In this document: positions 1 through 7,365 of the stretch, one piece after another | Layout: each line of letters opens with the position of its first letter | Position numbering within the stretch: the first letter of the stretch is position 1 | Assembly (NCBI GenBank): GCA_942492625.1 | Contig: CALOFM010000050.1 | Span: forward strand, 1 to 64,000 | Length of the DNA: 64,000 bases | Direction: 5' to 3' | Source: Thiosymbion sp942492625 | Lineage (GTDB): Bacteria; Pseudomonadota; Gammaproteobacteria; Chromatiales; Chromatiaceae | Made by a program: the position numbers and the translations under genes | Notes under the pieces: generated by a model | Told to the model about the DNA's origin: nothing | The model's database searches: none | The model's input: only the letters and a program-made list of their open reading frames with translations

Positions 1-366
1 ATCGGGAATGATCTCGCGCATCCTTTCATCGCGTTCGGCCTTTGTCTCTTGAGCGCTGAGGGGTGGCGATTGGATTTGGGGGCCGGTTTCGCAGATGCAT
101 GTGGCTGCGTTTTGAGCGGCGTTTACGGGCACGATAGAGCGCGCCGCGGAAAAGCCCCCGGAGATGCAAGACAGACCCTGCTCGTCGGGCTCAAGCTTGG
201 GTTTCATCGAGGGGTCGCGCCCGCCGTCAGCGCTGCCTCTATGTCGGGCAGAAGGGAAACAGGATGTTTGGTCCTCGAAGGCTTGCTCGGGGCCTCGGCG
301 ACGCGTGCCAGGGCTTGACGCAGAACATCCGGTGCGGGGAGGCTGAGAGTCGTCGGGATCGTTCAT
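1..366 (-). CDS. Partial hypothetical protein, cut by window start
   Basis: An open frame on the minus strand starts at an ATG at 364-366 and runs without a stop off the left edge, about 122 codons. The visible protein is rich in Pro, Ser, Gly and charged residues and shows no motif I recognise. It is divergent from the MobC/relaxase pair and would share the control region at 367-757, so a mobilisation or plasmid-maintenance role is possible, but that is only position-based inference. No convincing ribosome binding site is visible. It could also be a chance open frame in GC-rich DNA. Confidence 0.3.
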   Translation of the reverse strand, partial: MNDPDDSQPPRTGCSASSPGTRRRGPEQAFEDQTSCFPSARHRGSADGGRDPSMKPKLEPDEQGLSCISGGFSAARSIVPVNAAQNAATCICETGPQIQSPPLSAQETKAERDERMREIIPD

Positions 367-589
367 GGCAGCGTCTTGTGCGCCTCTTTTGAACCCAGAA
401 GCCTTTGCCTCCTCGCGGTTGTGGTTGTTGCGTGCGGCGGCTGGGTTCGGAAACAGGAAAGTCATCATTTTAGGACAAAACCCCCCATATGTGACGATGG
501 TGTGATTAACGCGCGTTGCCCAACCAATTCGAGTTTATGCGGAGCTCAAGCGAGCTTACAGTGAGTTTATCGCGCGTCTCACGAGCATT

Positions 590-757
590 AGCTTGCTCTC
601 CCCGCGAGTTTATGCCGGGCATAGTCCCCAAAAGCGGCAAGCGGAGCTGGGTGGGCGACGAAAGAGTGGTGGTGAAAGACTATGGCAGGATAGGCCGAAT
701 GTAGTACATTTGGGCCGTCGGCTGCCGCCGTTTCACCACCACCGCCACCGATATCCC
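590..757. other. Candidate oriT / mob control region
   Basis: This non-coding stretch lies just upstream of the MobC and relaxase genes, where oriT normally sits in MOBP systems. On the minus strand, the complement of 684-693 reads CTATCCTGCC, which matches the ATCCTG-type nic core known for IncP/MOBP origins; the predicted cut would fall opposite 685/686. A near-palindrome, AATGTA-G-TACATT at 698-710, lies between it and the first mob gene and could be an operator or promoter element. The rest of 367-590 shows nothing I can assign. Nic assignment is by consensus only. Confidence 0.45.
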
Positions 758-1090
758 ATGGCCAAATCCCCCGTGCACTCGCTGCGCATCGCCCCCGCGC
801 TCAAGGGCCAGCTCGACCGTGCGCGCGGACAGGACAACCTCAGCGCCTGGCTGCTCGAAGCCGCCACCCAGCGCCTACAGGCCGAGCGCGGCCTGGGCCC
901 CGAGATCACCCAAACCCTGGCGAAGCTCACCGCTCAGCTCCGAGGTCTCGGCACGAACCTCAACCAGCTCGCCCACGCCGCCAACGAGGGCAGGGCGGTG
1001 GTCCTGGACCGGAAGCTGGCGCGGGACCTCAACGCCGCGATCAACGATGCACGGGTTGCTTTGAACGAGATCAGAAGTCGCTTACCATGA
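758..1090 (+). CDS. mobC: MobC-like mobilisation accessory protein
   Basis: This 110-residue protein is of the MobC/relaxosome accessory type. Its N-terminal half, with the patch SLRIAPALKGQL, looks like a ribbon-helix-helix DNA-binding arm. The C-terminal half has the 'LRGLGTNLNQLAHAANEG' pattern that is characteristic of the family. MobC proteins bind oriT and help the relaxase melt and nick it. The ATG at 758 is chosen because the protein homology starts there; the frame is open further upstream to a TTG at 593, but that part has no family character. No good Shine-Dalgarno is visible. Its stop overlaps the relaxase start (ATGA at 1087-1090), which suggests translational coupling. Confidence 0.75.
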   Translation: MAKSPVHSLRIAPALKGQLDRARGQDNLSAWLLEAATQRLQAERGLGPEITQTLAKLTAQLRGLGTNLNQLAHAANEGRAVVLDRKLARDLNAAINDARVALNEIRSRLP

Positions 1091-2067
1091 GGGCGCGATC
1101 AATCGATGAAGACTTCGTTTTCATCCTGCCGCAGATGCGCGCAGCGAAGGGACCGATCAGCGTTGAATCACGGCGGTCCCTTATCTTGCAGGCTATTCAT
1201 GGAAACCCACATGGCGACCCTAGTGGGAAGGGAAGGGAATCACCGCAAGTCATGCTCAAAATCACCTCATTCTCCAGCTCGGCACAGAAGCTCGCCGCGC
1301 ACCTCGATTACATCAGCCGCAACGGAGAGAACGCCGTCTTCTACCGTTATGGCAATCGCTTATCCGGATTTGACGAGGCGGGCGAGAGTGCTAATGCAAG
1401 AGAGGCGGTTCAGCTCTACGGACAGGAAATGGCCGTAGAAAGCGAAGCGGTCAAGCAAAAGAAAGGACGGTCCCGCTCGCGCGTATCCATGAACATGATG
1501 CTATCGATGCCCGCCGGGACCGATAAGCAGGCATTCGACTTGGCTGTCGGCGACTTCCTGAGCCAGGAATACGCCGTATACGATTACCTCTATACGTTCC
1601 ACGACGATCGGGACCATTACCACGCCCACGTTGTCGTCGGGCTTCGGGGCAATGACGGGCGCTGGCTCAATCCGAGAAAGCACCAGATCGCGCAATGGCG
1701 AGAGCGCTTTGCGACCAGCCTGCAGCGGCGCGGCATCGCCGCCAGGGCGACGCCGAGCTATACGCAAGGAAAGAAAAAGCAGGGGTACCGGCGCGACCAT
1801 GCCGAGTTGGCGAAGCGTGGTACCCGGCGTGTGCCGCGGCCGGCGCCATCCTACGAGGCCGCGCAAGAGGAGGCGGCCATTAAAAAGCGGGAGCAGGCCT
1901 GGACGCGGATCGCCAAGCACTATAACGAAGCGGGCGATGAGGTATTGGCCGATCAGATCTCCAGCTTCGTGGCCGAGCGCTTCAGCGGTCGCAAGCGCGC
2001 CGGATCGACCGGCGGCGCCGCGCGGGCGAGGGCGCTGAGGTGCTGGCGCAGTTTGAGCGCCAGCTGA
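1087..2067 (+). CDS. MOBP-type relaxase, probably C-terminally altered
   Basis: This is a relaxase/mobilisation nuclease that nicks oriT and pilots single-stranded DNA in conjugal mobilisation. The 'AHLDYISRNG' segment carries a likely catalytic Tyr (about residue 75). The metal-binding histidine cluster HDDRDHYHAHVVV lies at about residues 172-184. The overlap with mobC favours the start at 1087. Family alignment by eye, however, begins at the Met encoded at 1252 (MLKITSFSSS), so the first 55 residues may not be translated. The last roughly 25 residues are Arg/Ala-rich and unlike a relaxase end; the DNA there matches a serine-recombinase tail in another frame, so the 3' end appears to have been replaced by recombination. 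Confidence 0.8.
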   Translation: MRARSIDEDFVFILPQMRAAKGPISVESRRSLILQAIHGNPHGDPSGKGRESPQVMLKITSFSSSAQKLAAHLDYISRNGENAVFYRYGNRLSGFDEAGESANAREAVQLYGQEMAVESEAVKQKKGRSRSRVSMNMMLSMPAGTDKQAFDLAVGDFLSQEYAVYDYLYTFHDDRDHYHAHVVVGLRGNDGRWLNPRKHQIAQWRERFATSLQRRGIAARATPSYTQGKKKQGYRRDHAELAKRGTRRVPRPAPSYEAAQEEAAIKKREQAWTRIAKHYNEAGDEVLADQISSFVAERFSGRKRAGSTGGAARARALRCWRSLSAS

Positions 2068-2186
2068 TTCAGGAACGGACCAAGTCTGGTCTTGCGGCAG
2101 CGCGGGCGTGCGGCAGGAAGGGGGGCGAAAACCAGATGATATCTGGCCGTCACGGATGCGAGGTGTCAGCGGGCAGGCCATTGTAA
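2031..2186 (+). pseudogene. Serine recombinase C-terminal fragment
   Basis: In a frame different from the overlapping relaxase, the DNA encodes a segment containing LAQFERQLIQERTKSGL followed by AAARACGRKGG and a TAA stop at 2184. This is the hallmark of resolvase/invertase-type serine recombinases, at the end of the catalytic domain and the start of the linker to the DNA-binding helix-turn-helix. There is no N-terminal catalytic Ser domain upstream and the helix-turn-helix is missing, so it is a remnant. Its junction inside the relaxase 3' end marks an old recombination boundary. Confidence 0.65.
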
Positions 2187-2311
2187 GGGAGGGAGAACCT
2201 GTGCGGGGGATTACGGGGCACGGCCCCTGGCGAGATCTTCGTTCAGACCAACCGCTGCCGCGAACGACTCAAACCCCAAGACCGTGTCGACGTTGCGGAT
2301 CAACTGAATGC

Positions 2312-2335
2312 GGTCTAAATTGTCCAAATTAGACC
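2312..2335. promoter_or_regulatory. Inverted repeat, likely toxin-antitoxin operator
   Basis: GGTCTAA and TTAGACC are 7-bp perfect arms separated by 10 bp. The repeat ends 24 bp before the antitoxin ATG. Phd/YefM antitoxins repress their own promoter through such palindromes, so this is a good operator candidate. Direct evidence is the symmetry and position only. Confidence 0.55.
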
Positions 2336-2359
2336 AAAGCAAAAGCAGGGTAACCAATC

Positions 2360-2647
2360 ATGCAAAACGTGTCCGCTCATGATGCAAAGGCCAGATTCGG
2401 CAAACTGTTGGACACTGCGAGGCGCGAACCGGTGGTGATCGAGCGACACGGTCGCGCGGTGGCTGTCGTCCTTTCCAAGGAAGACTTCGACGAGTTGAAC
2501 GTGATGAAGCTGGAGCGGCTGCGCACCGAGATCGCCGCCGGGATCGTTGCCGTAGAAAGCGGCGACTATCAGGATTACAGCAAAGAAAACCTGATGCAGC
2601 TTGCCGAGCGTATTAAGGCAGAAGGCCGCAAGACTCGTACGGGCTAA
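2360..2647 (+). CDS. Phd/YefM-family antitoxin
   Basis: This 95-residue protein has the Phd/YefM N-terminal fold pattern: VSAHDAKARFGKLLDTA, then PVVIERHGRAVAVVLS. That part dimerises and binds DNA. The variable C-terminal tail (from about residue 60) would wrap the toxin. Its stop codon shares one base with the toxin start, the usual antitoxin-first arrangement. It should neutralise the ParE-like partner and repress the operon through the inverted repeat at 2312-2335. The pair follows mobilisation genes, which fits maintenance of a mobile element. Confidence 0.88.
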   Translation: MQNVSAHDAKARFGKLLDTARREPVVIERHGRAVAVVLSKEDFDELNVMKLERLRTEIAAGIVAVESGDYQDYSKENLMQLAERIKAEGRKTRTG

Positions 2648-2943
2648 TGACCTATCGTCTTTCGGCAAGGGCGGAGGCGGACCTCACGAACGTCTGGGTC
2701 TACTCTGCCGAGCAGTGGGGCGTTGACCAAGCTGATCGCTACATCGATGCCGTGTTGTATCGATTCTCCTGGTTACTAGAAAATCGAGCGCTCTGGAAGG
2801 TCCGGCCGGACATCGCAGAAGGAATCCACTGCTACCCGGAGCAAAGCCACGTCATCTACTTCCGCACGTTCGACTCAGACAAAAGCGGTCTTGAGATTTT
2901 GCGAGTCTTGCATGGTCGGATGGACCCCAGCGAACATCTTTAG
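2647..2943 (+). CDS. ParE/RelE-superfamily toxin
   Basis: This 98-residue protein has the ParE-type pattern: the opening YRLSARAEADL, a WGVDQADRY helix, a central IAEGIHCYPEQSHVIYFR strand region, and the final ILRVLHGRMDP. ParE toxins inhibit DNA gyrase, while related RelE proteins cut mRNA; the 'LRVLHGRMD' ending favours ParE. It overlaps the antitoxin stop (TAATG) and looks intact, ending in TAG. Its presence with an intact antitoxin implies that the locus is still functional. Confidence 0.88.
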   Translation: MTYRLSARAEADLTNVWVYSAEQWGVDQADRYIDAVLYRFSWLLENRALWKVRPDIAEGIHCYPEQSHVIYFRTFDSDKSGLEILRVLHGRMDPSEHL

Positions 2944-3077
2944 CGTAAATTTTCGTTCCAATGATTGTCATAGCCCTCGTCCGCTGCCCGCCAGGGAAGT
3001 GCGAAGCATGGGGCGGGTAGCGAGATATGCTCGATTTTTACAGACCACACTCATCTTTAGTGAGAAAAGAGTTACTC

Positions 3078-4349
3078 ATGAATACACCCAAGATCATCCT
3101 GCGTAATGGCCTGGCGTTCGTACTGCTTTGGTCGACGGTAAGCTATGCCCAAGCCCCCAGCGTAATGTTCGTGATAGATGGTTCGGGCAGCATGTGGGGA
3201 AAGGCCGACGGCGACTCGAAAATCGAGATCGCCAAGCAGGTGATGAGTGACATGATAACCAAGCTCTCAACTGATATCCGAATGGGACTGATGGCTTACG
3301 GCCACAACCGCAAGGATGACTGCGGCGATATCGAGATCCTGGCACCGGTTGGCAGCGACCGAACGGCTGCCGTTAATGCCCTGCGTGGTGTAATTCCTAA
3401 GGGTAAGACCCCCTTGGCCGACGCGGTCCGCCTGGCCGCGGAGCAATTCCGTCAGCAAGAGGGCAGCGCCTCCGTTGTTCTAGTCAGTGACGGCAAGGAG
3501 ACCTGCGGGGGTGATCCCTGTGCGGTAGCGCGCGAGGCCACCGGAACCGGCGTCGATCTGCACATTCACGTGGTGGGGTTCGACGTTACTCCGGAGGAGA
3601 CGGAGCAACTCGAATGCATCGCCAAGCAAGGCAAAGGCAAGTACTTTGCGGCGGACAATGCTGCACAGTTGGTGACAGCGTTGGCGGAAGTGGAAAAAGA
3701 GGTCGTTGCTCCGCCGCCTCCCCCTGAGCCCGAACCACAGCCAGAGCCAGAACCGATTCAAGAGTTGCTGTTCGAGGACCATTTTGATCGGGATGAACTG
3801 GGCGAGATGTGGGAAATACGAGATCCCGATGCTGACCGGTTTGCCATGATGAATGGCAAGGTATTGATCGTACCAACTCATCCCCTAAAAAATGTCTTGG
3901 TATTACGCAAGCCCTTCTCCGGCGACTTCATTGCAACTGTAGCTGTGACCATGCCTCTTATGCAAAGCAACTGGGCAAGCCTGAACTATGAATTCGATAA
4001 AGAGAACTCACTTCGGGCACATTTTTATGCTGGAGGTAATTACACGAAACTGTGTTTTACAAAGAAGGTATCAGGCGGAGAAAAAGAGCTTTGTAACTAC
4101 GGAGAAACACTTGGCGGACGCGATATCAGCCAACCATTGTCCAATCCCGAGGACTGGTACTTACAGATCGAGCGGTCTGGCATTAATTACACGGCCCGCA
4201 TCAGCGCCGATGGCGAAACCTGGACGGAAATCGGCAGGCATGTTTTGCTCAAGAAAGGGGATGGTTGGTTTGCTTTCCAGGCTGGCTCGGGCGGAGGTCA
4301 AGAGAACACGGCAGAATTTGACGACTTCGTAGTAAATCGCCCGCGATAG
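3078..4349 (+). CDS. Exported von Willebrand factor A protein
   Basis: This 423-residue protein has a signal peptide (residues 1-25, ending SYAQA) and a VWA domain with the metal site DGSGS at 34-38. A proline/glutamate-rich linker follows (about residue 213, PPPPPEPEPQPEPEP). The C-terminal region of about 190 residues begins LFEDHFDRDELGEMWEI and resembles a concanavalin/laminin-G-like beta-sandwich (DUF1349-type). VWA domains bind ligands through divalent metal, so an extracytoplasmic adhesive or sensing role is likely. The ATG at 3078 was chosen because the signal peptide starts there; the frame opens earlier at 3027. The 3' half is more AT-rich than its surroundings. No partner gene is present. 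Confidence 0.75.
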   Translation: MNTPKIILRNGLAFVLLWSTVSYAQAPSVMFVIDGSGSMWGKADGDSKIEIAKQVMSDMITKLSTDIRMGLMAYGHNRKDDCGDIEILAPVGSDRTAAVNALRGVIPKGKTPLADAVRLAAEQFRQQEGSASVVLVSDGKETCGGDPCAVAREATGTGVDLHIHVVGFDVTPEETEQLECIAKQGKGKYFAADNAAQLVTALAEVEKEVVAPPPPPEPEPQPEPEPIQELLFEDHFDRDELGEMWEIRDPDADRFAMMNGKVLIVPTHPLKNVLVLRKPFSGDFIATVAVTMPLMQSNWASLNYEFDKENSLRAHFYAGGNYTKLCFTKKVSGGEKELCNYGETLGGRDISQPLSNPEDWYLQIERSGINYTARISADGETWTEIGRHVLLKKGDGWFAFQAGSGGGQENTAEFDDFVVNRPR

Positions 4350-4354
4350 CTTGC

Positions 4355-4540
4355 TGCCTCGACAGGTGTCCCGAGGTCGTGCGCGAAGAGATCATGGCGC
4401 TGCACGATTGGGTAGAGAACATCAAACAGCGTCAGGCCAAGATTGGCTGGCTTAATGATCCCAGGAACCGCTTCGGTCCCATAACTCATAGTTTCTGGAA
4501 CCAATCCCGTGGGTCCACCGACTACAGGGATTGCGTGTGA
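4355..4540 (+). pseudogene. Possible coding remnant, unidentified
   Basis: Directly after the VWA gene, an open frame reads ...VVREEIMALHDWVENIKQ... to a TGA at 4538. Its codon usage looks coding-like and it is in a different frame from the VWA gene. There is no start signal, and the segment is too short to assign to a family. It may be the 3' end of a gene lost by recombination. The alternative is a chance open frame. Confidence 0.22.
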
Positions 4541-5111
4541 GGAAAGAAAACGAGGGTTTTCTTTACCTTTTTCGCAGCCGCCGATCCGAACTGTAGTTTG
4601 GCGCGAGAATGGGAAAGAAACTCCGTAAACCAAACAAAGGAAGGTTTTGAGGCAGTTTTGCGAGTTTCTTTACGCCAAAAACTCCTTCGGTATCGACAGA
4701 CCGGAATCGGCCAAGTGCGGACCCTTGTGGATCGGATATGAACGGAAGGAAACCGCGGTAAAGCTGACGCTCGGTGGCAACGCCAGACACGGAATAACAA
4801 CGAAGCAACTTCGTGGTTAGCTAGTGCCGCAAATACGCGAGATGTGGATGGTTTTATGCGTAGTTCTCGCGCATACCTGAGACCATAAGAAGACCAGCAA
4901 CATGTCTGAACGAAGAGCTGTAAATGTGAGGCGACGAAAAGTGTCATTTGCCTGAAGGCACCAAGGCTGTCGTCGCCTTTCTTGATGGTCATTTTTGCGA
5001 GAGGGCAAAACAGTGTTCCGACGATCCGGAAAATCACGGCTCCACGTCGATAGGCGCGGGCACGGCGGCACGCGCGTTTTCGAACCTTTGGAAGGTACTT
5101 TCGAGACGAAG
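4541..5111. other. Gene-free stretch
   Basis: I see no supported gene, RNA or repeat here. The open frames on the minus strand across this interval have no signal peptide, domain or ribosome binding site, and their composition is noisy. The stretch is AT-richer than the flanks, consistent with decayed or acquired DNA. Confidence 0.4.
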
Positions 5112-5273
5112 ATGACACGCCCGACAACTGTTTGTGCAGTTATCCCTGGAGATGCCGCCGCTGCGATAGATCACCTTGCTAGTCGTGCAAGTATGACGCG
5201 CTCGGAGTGGTTGAGAGCGGCGATCAACTTAAAGCTCGCCGACGATCAAGAGAACGACCGGGTGATGTCGTGA
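5112..5273 (+). CDS. Small ribbon-helix-helix-like protein
   Basis: A 53-residue protein starts at the ATG at 5112. It reads TTVCAVIPGDAAAAIDHLASRASMTRSEWLRAAINLKL, which fits the strand-helix-turn-helix pattern of CopG/Arc-type DNA-binding proteins, including the 'SRSEWLRAAI' second helix typical of antitoxins and plasmid repressors. The upstream part of the open frame (from 4995) has no such character. No toxin partner follows. It could be an orphan antitoxin or a small regulator from a mobile element. Confidence 0.5.
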   Translation: MTRPTTVCAVIPGDAAAAIDHLASRASMTRSEWLRAAINLKLADDQENDRVMS

Positions 5274-5531
5274 CGACCCTTCAGGCCATCTCTGTGACCA
5301 GCTCGTCTCCTCCATCCTCATAGTCCGTTATCTGTATCTGTCGGACTTCAACCCTTCGTCATTTCCGTTTCAGTGACCGCAGTGGGTCGATGTCGATTCC
5401 TATCCGCAGTTGGAGATCAGGGGGACGGGCAAATACCAGGTTGAGTGTCGCTCTCTGCGATAGGACGAGGCAAACCAACTGACCAACCTGAGGGAAGATG
5501 AGGGCGCGGGATCAGACGCGCCCTGCCACTG

Positions 5532-5702
5532 TCAGCCGATGCGCTCGTCAGATAAGATGGCGGGCGTCGTCAGGCTAGATGTAGATCTGTCCCCTTCGTC
5601 CTTACCGCAGCCGTCTCCAGCGAGGACGGGGCTGATGGAGCTAACAAGGATAAGAGCGCCGAAAAGTCCGGCGGTGATCAGGGTACTCACGCGAAAGGTC
5701 AT
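5532..5702 (-). CDS. Small exported protein, unknown function
   Basis: This 56-residue protein starts at an ATG at 5702, preceded by a clear TCGGAGG Shine-Dalgarno 8 bases upstream, which decides the start. Residues 1-28 form a strong signal peptide (MTFRVSTLITAGLFGALILVSSI, then SPVLA). The mature part, of only about 27 residues (GDGCGKDEG...), is short and hydrophilic with a single Cys. No family is recognised. It could be a secreted peptide or a truncated relic that keeps its expression signals. Confidence 0.5.
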   Translation of the reverse strand: MTFRVSTLITAGLFGALILVSSISPVLAGDGCGKDEGDRSTSSLTTPAILSDERIG

Positions 5703-5970
5703 GCCGTGAACCTCCGAAAAACGTTTTCTCGAACGGTAGTTTTGCGGCGTCGCAAGCGCCACATTGGAAGTGTCAGGGCGTTTATCTGAAAAACCAAGGG
5801 ATATGGTCTGATATCGCCATGAAACATGGCAGGTTCATATCGCCCTGCATACAAGGGGTTCGTGACCTTCGCTCGTCTCGGGGTATCCTTACGACCGTCC
5901 GTCGGCCAGAAGCGGTCGCTCAGTGCGACCCCAACTAGCGATCGTTTTTTTTCCGGCTGCGGACAATCAG

Positions 5971-6002
5971 CTAACCGGTCGGGCGCGCCCGACCGGTTAG
6001 CG
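5971..6002. repeat. Perfect 32-bp palindrome
   Basis: GCTAACCGGTCGGGCG followed by its exact reverse complement forms a 32-bp perfect palindrome with no loop. It starts 3 bp beyond the stop of the truncated monooxygenase gene on the minus strand. There is no T-run on the downstream side, so it is not a standard intrinsic terminator. A related imperfect palindrome (CCTAGCCGGCCGGTTAGG) occurs at 17390-17407. The rest of 5703-5970 shows nothing assignable. Confidence 0.8.
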
Positions 6003-6004
6003 CT

Positions 6005-6244
6005 CTAGCGGCGAAAGCCGTATTCGAGCGTGAAGAACTGCGGATTCAGGTCGGACAGCGGTCCGCGCAGCTTGTCGACTTCGGCAACCGGCCCGTGCAC
6101 TTCGAGGCGGGTGATATTGGCGATCTCCAGCGCCTGCTTGAGCAGGGCGTCGACGTTCTGCAAGTGCGCCAGCACGCCGTCCGCGTCCTGGTAGCCCTCG
6201 CGACAGTGCGCTTGATCGCCATCAAAGCTGAAACCCCGGCGTGT
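6005..6244 (-). pseudogene. Antibiotic-biosynthesis-monooxygenase-like, 5'-truncated
   Basis: About 78 codons encode the C-terminal part of a small ferredoxin-like fold protein: RRGFSFDGDQAHCREGYQDA, then an alpha-helical 'VLAHLQNVDALLKQALEIANITRLEVHGP', ending NPQFFTLEYGFRR. This matches the C-terminal half of putative quinol monooxygenase/ABM-domain proteins by recollection. The N-terminal half is missing. The coding sequence stops abruptly at the inverted-repeat element at 6239-6318, whose insertion or a deletion at its edge would explain the truncation. The apparent ATG at 6248-6250 lies inside the repeat and is accidental. Confidence 0.55.
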
Positions 6245-6318
6245 CGCCATTTAGCTGACCCTGGTCACCATTTAGCTGACCCTGGCTTTTGACCAGGGTC
6301 AGCTAAATGGCGATACGC
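6239..6318. repeat. Long inverted repeat with extra direct copy (IS-end debris)
   Basis: Arms 6239-6266 and 6291-6318 are inverted repeats of 28 bp with one mismatch; the core CCATTTAGCTGACCCTGG is perfect. Between them (6267-6287) lies a second direct copy of the same core. Repeated core boxes facing an inverted copy resemble the multi-box ends of IS21-type elements brought together by deletion, or a miniature inverted-repeat element. It carries no gene. The DNA would form a very stable hairpin. It borders the truncated monooxygenase gene. Confidence 0.75.
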
Positions 6319-6368
6319 CGGTCCATGATCATTTTCTGTTTGAAGCAGATATCATCTCGCACCGCTTC

Positions 6369-6701
6369 TCAATCCAGCCCAAAAAACCGGCGGTAGAAAA
6401 CAAACCGCTTTTCCTGTTTCCGCATCAGCAATTCCTCCAACTCACTCTTATCGAAATAGATCCCCTCACAGAGGCTGCAGGTATCCACCTCGATCCCCTC
6501 GATGTCCGAGGTGTTCATTGCATACCCGCATTTGGGGCACCGCATCCAATGCAGCGTTTTCAGCTCCTCACGCTGTTTCACCGCTTCCCGGGCCATACGG
6601 GCCTTCGCCGCTTCCTCCCGCTGTCGGCGAATATCCTCCAACTGCTGCGTTTCATTCCTCGCGAACCACTCGTTTTCGTTGGAACTTGTTTCTTTTTTCA
6701 T
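6369..6701 (-). CDS. Zinc-ribbon (zf-TFIIB-like) protein
   Basis: This 110-residue protein starts at an ATG at 6701 with a GAGGAG ribosome binding site. Residues 1-50 are a charged helix or coiled coil (IRRQREEAAKARMAREA). Residues 55-82 hold a zinc ribbon with two CxxC pairs (CPKCGY ... CSLCEGIYFD), typical of the zf-TFIIB/DUF-type bacterial zinc-ribbon proteins. The tail LEELLMRKQEKRF is also typical. Its function is unknown; such proteins bind zinc and possibly nucleic acid or protein. It lies just downstream of the broken universal-stress gene in the same direction and looks intact. Confidence 0.75.
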   Translation of the reverse strand: MKKETSSNENEWFARNETQQLEDIRRQREEAAKARMAREAVKQREELKTLHWMRCPKCGYAMNTSDIEGIEVDTCSLCEGIYFDKSELEELLMRKQEKRFVFYRRFFGLD

Positions 6702-6762
6702 GGGATCTCTCCTCAGGATTGGAATCAACCAACTGGCTCGATTCCGGCACCATTTCTCTCTC

Positions 6763-7241
6763 TTACCGATCCGCAACCGGCGAGACAAAACCATCGGGTT
6801 TGACCGCCAGGATGGAAGCCCGGGTGGTCTGCAGCACCTCCTCCGCCGTGTTGCCGATGAAAAACCGGGGATGCCGGTGCGGCCGACGGTACCCATCACC
6901 ACCAGATCCGCCGGCAACGCCTCGCTGAGGCCGCGGATGCTCGGTGCGGGCTCGCCCTTGACCAGGTGGACGTCCTCGTCGCTGTTCATGCCGTAGGTTT
7001 CCAGCAATTCATCCAGTCGCGTCCGATGCTGCTCTCGGGTCCGCTCCAGCATTTGATCGACTTCCAGCGAGGAGATGCGCGCCCGGCCGCTACGCAGGAC
7101 GGACTCGCCGTCCAGCCGCCAGGCGTGCACCACGGCCAGGTGCGCCGACTCCCGCCGGGCCAGGGAGCTGGCCAGGTCCATGACCAGCCGGGCGCAGCCC
7201 TCCTTCCCCTCAGTGTCCACCGGGTCCACTGCCGCCAGCAC
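6763..7241 (-). pseudogene. UspA-family universal stress protein, broken
   Basis: The first 130 codons read as a UspA domain: LAAVDPVD, then AVVHAWRL, DLVVMGTVGRTG. They lack the first few N-terminal residues, because upstream in frame there is only a stop, where an IS-adjacent junction occurs. A run of five A (6860-6864; five T on the coding strand) needs a sixth to continue as GFFIGNTAEEVLQ...ILAVKPDGF, the expected ATP-binding C-terminus ending at 6763. The gene therefore has both a lost start region and a one-base deletion. The homopolymer lesion could be a sequencing error, but the missing 5' end could not. Confidence 0.7.
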
Positions 7242-7365
7242 TATAGCAGCTGATCAAACAATCACTTACGCTAGCAAAAACAAGGAAGCCGCCCGGCGTA
7301 AGGTAAAGAGCCAGAAATGGACCCGGATTCTTGGACAGTAGGATAAGTGAAATCTTGGCCTGGTT

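Noticed and set aside
49..318. 89-codon plus-strand frame at the window start
   Set aside because: Overlaps a longer minus-strand frame that runs off the edge; no motif or ribosome binding site.
4522..5127. 201-codon minus-strand frame after the VWA gene
   Set aside because: No domain, no ribosome binding site and erratic composition; likely chance in decayed DNA.
5971..6002. Intrinsic terminator for the monooxygenase fragment
   Set aside because: Perfect palindrome has no loop and no downstream T-run on the relevant strand.
6239..6318. CRISPR-like array
   Set aside because: Only three copies of the core, one inverted, with no regular spacers or cas genes.
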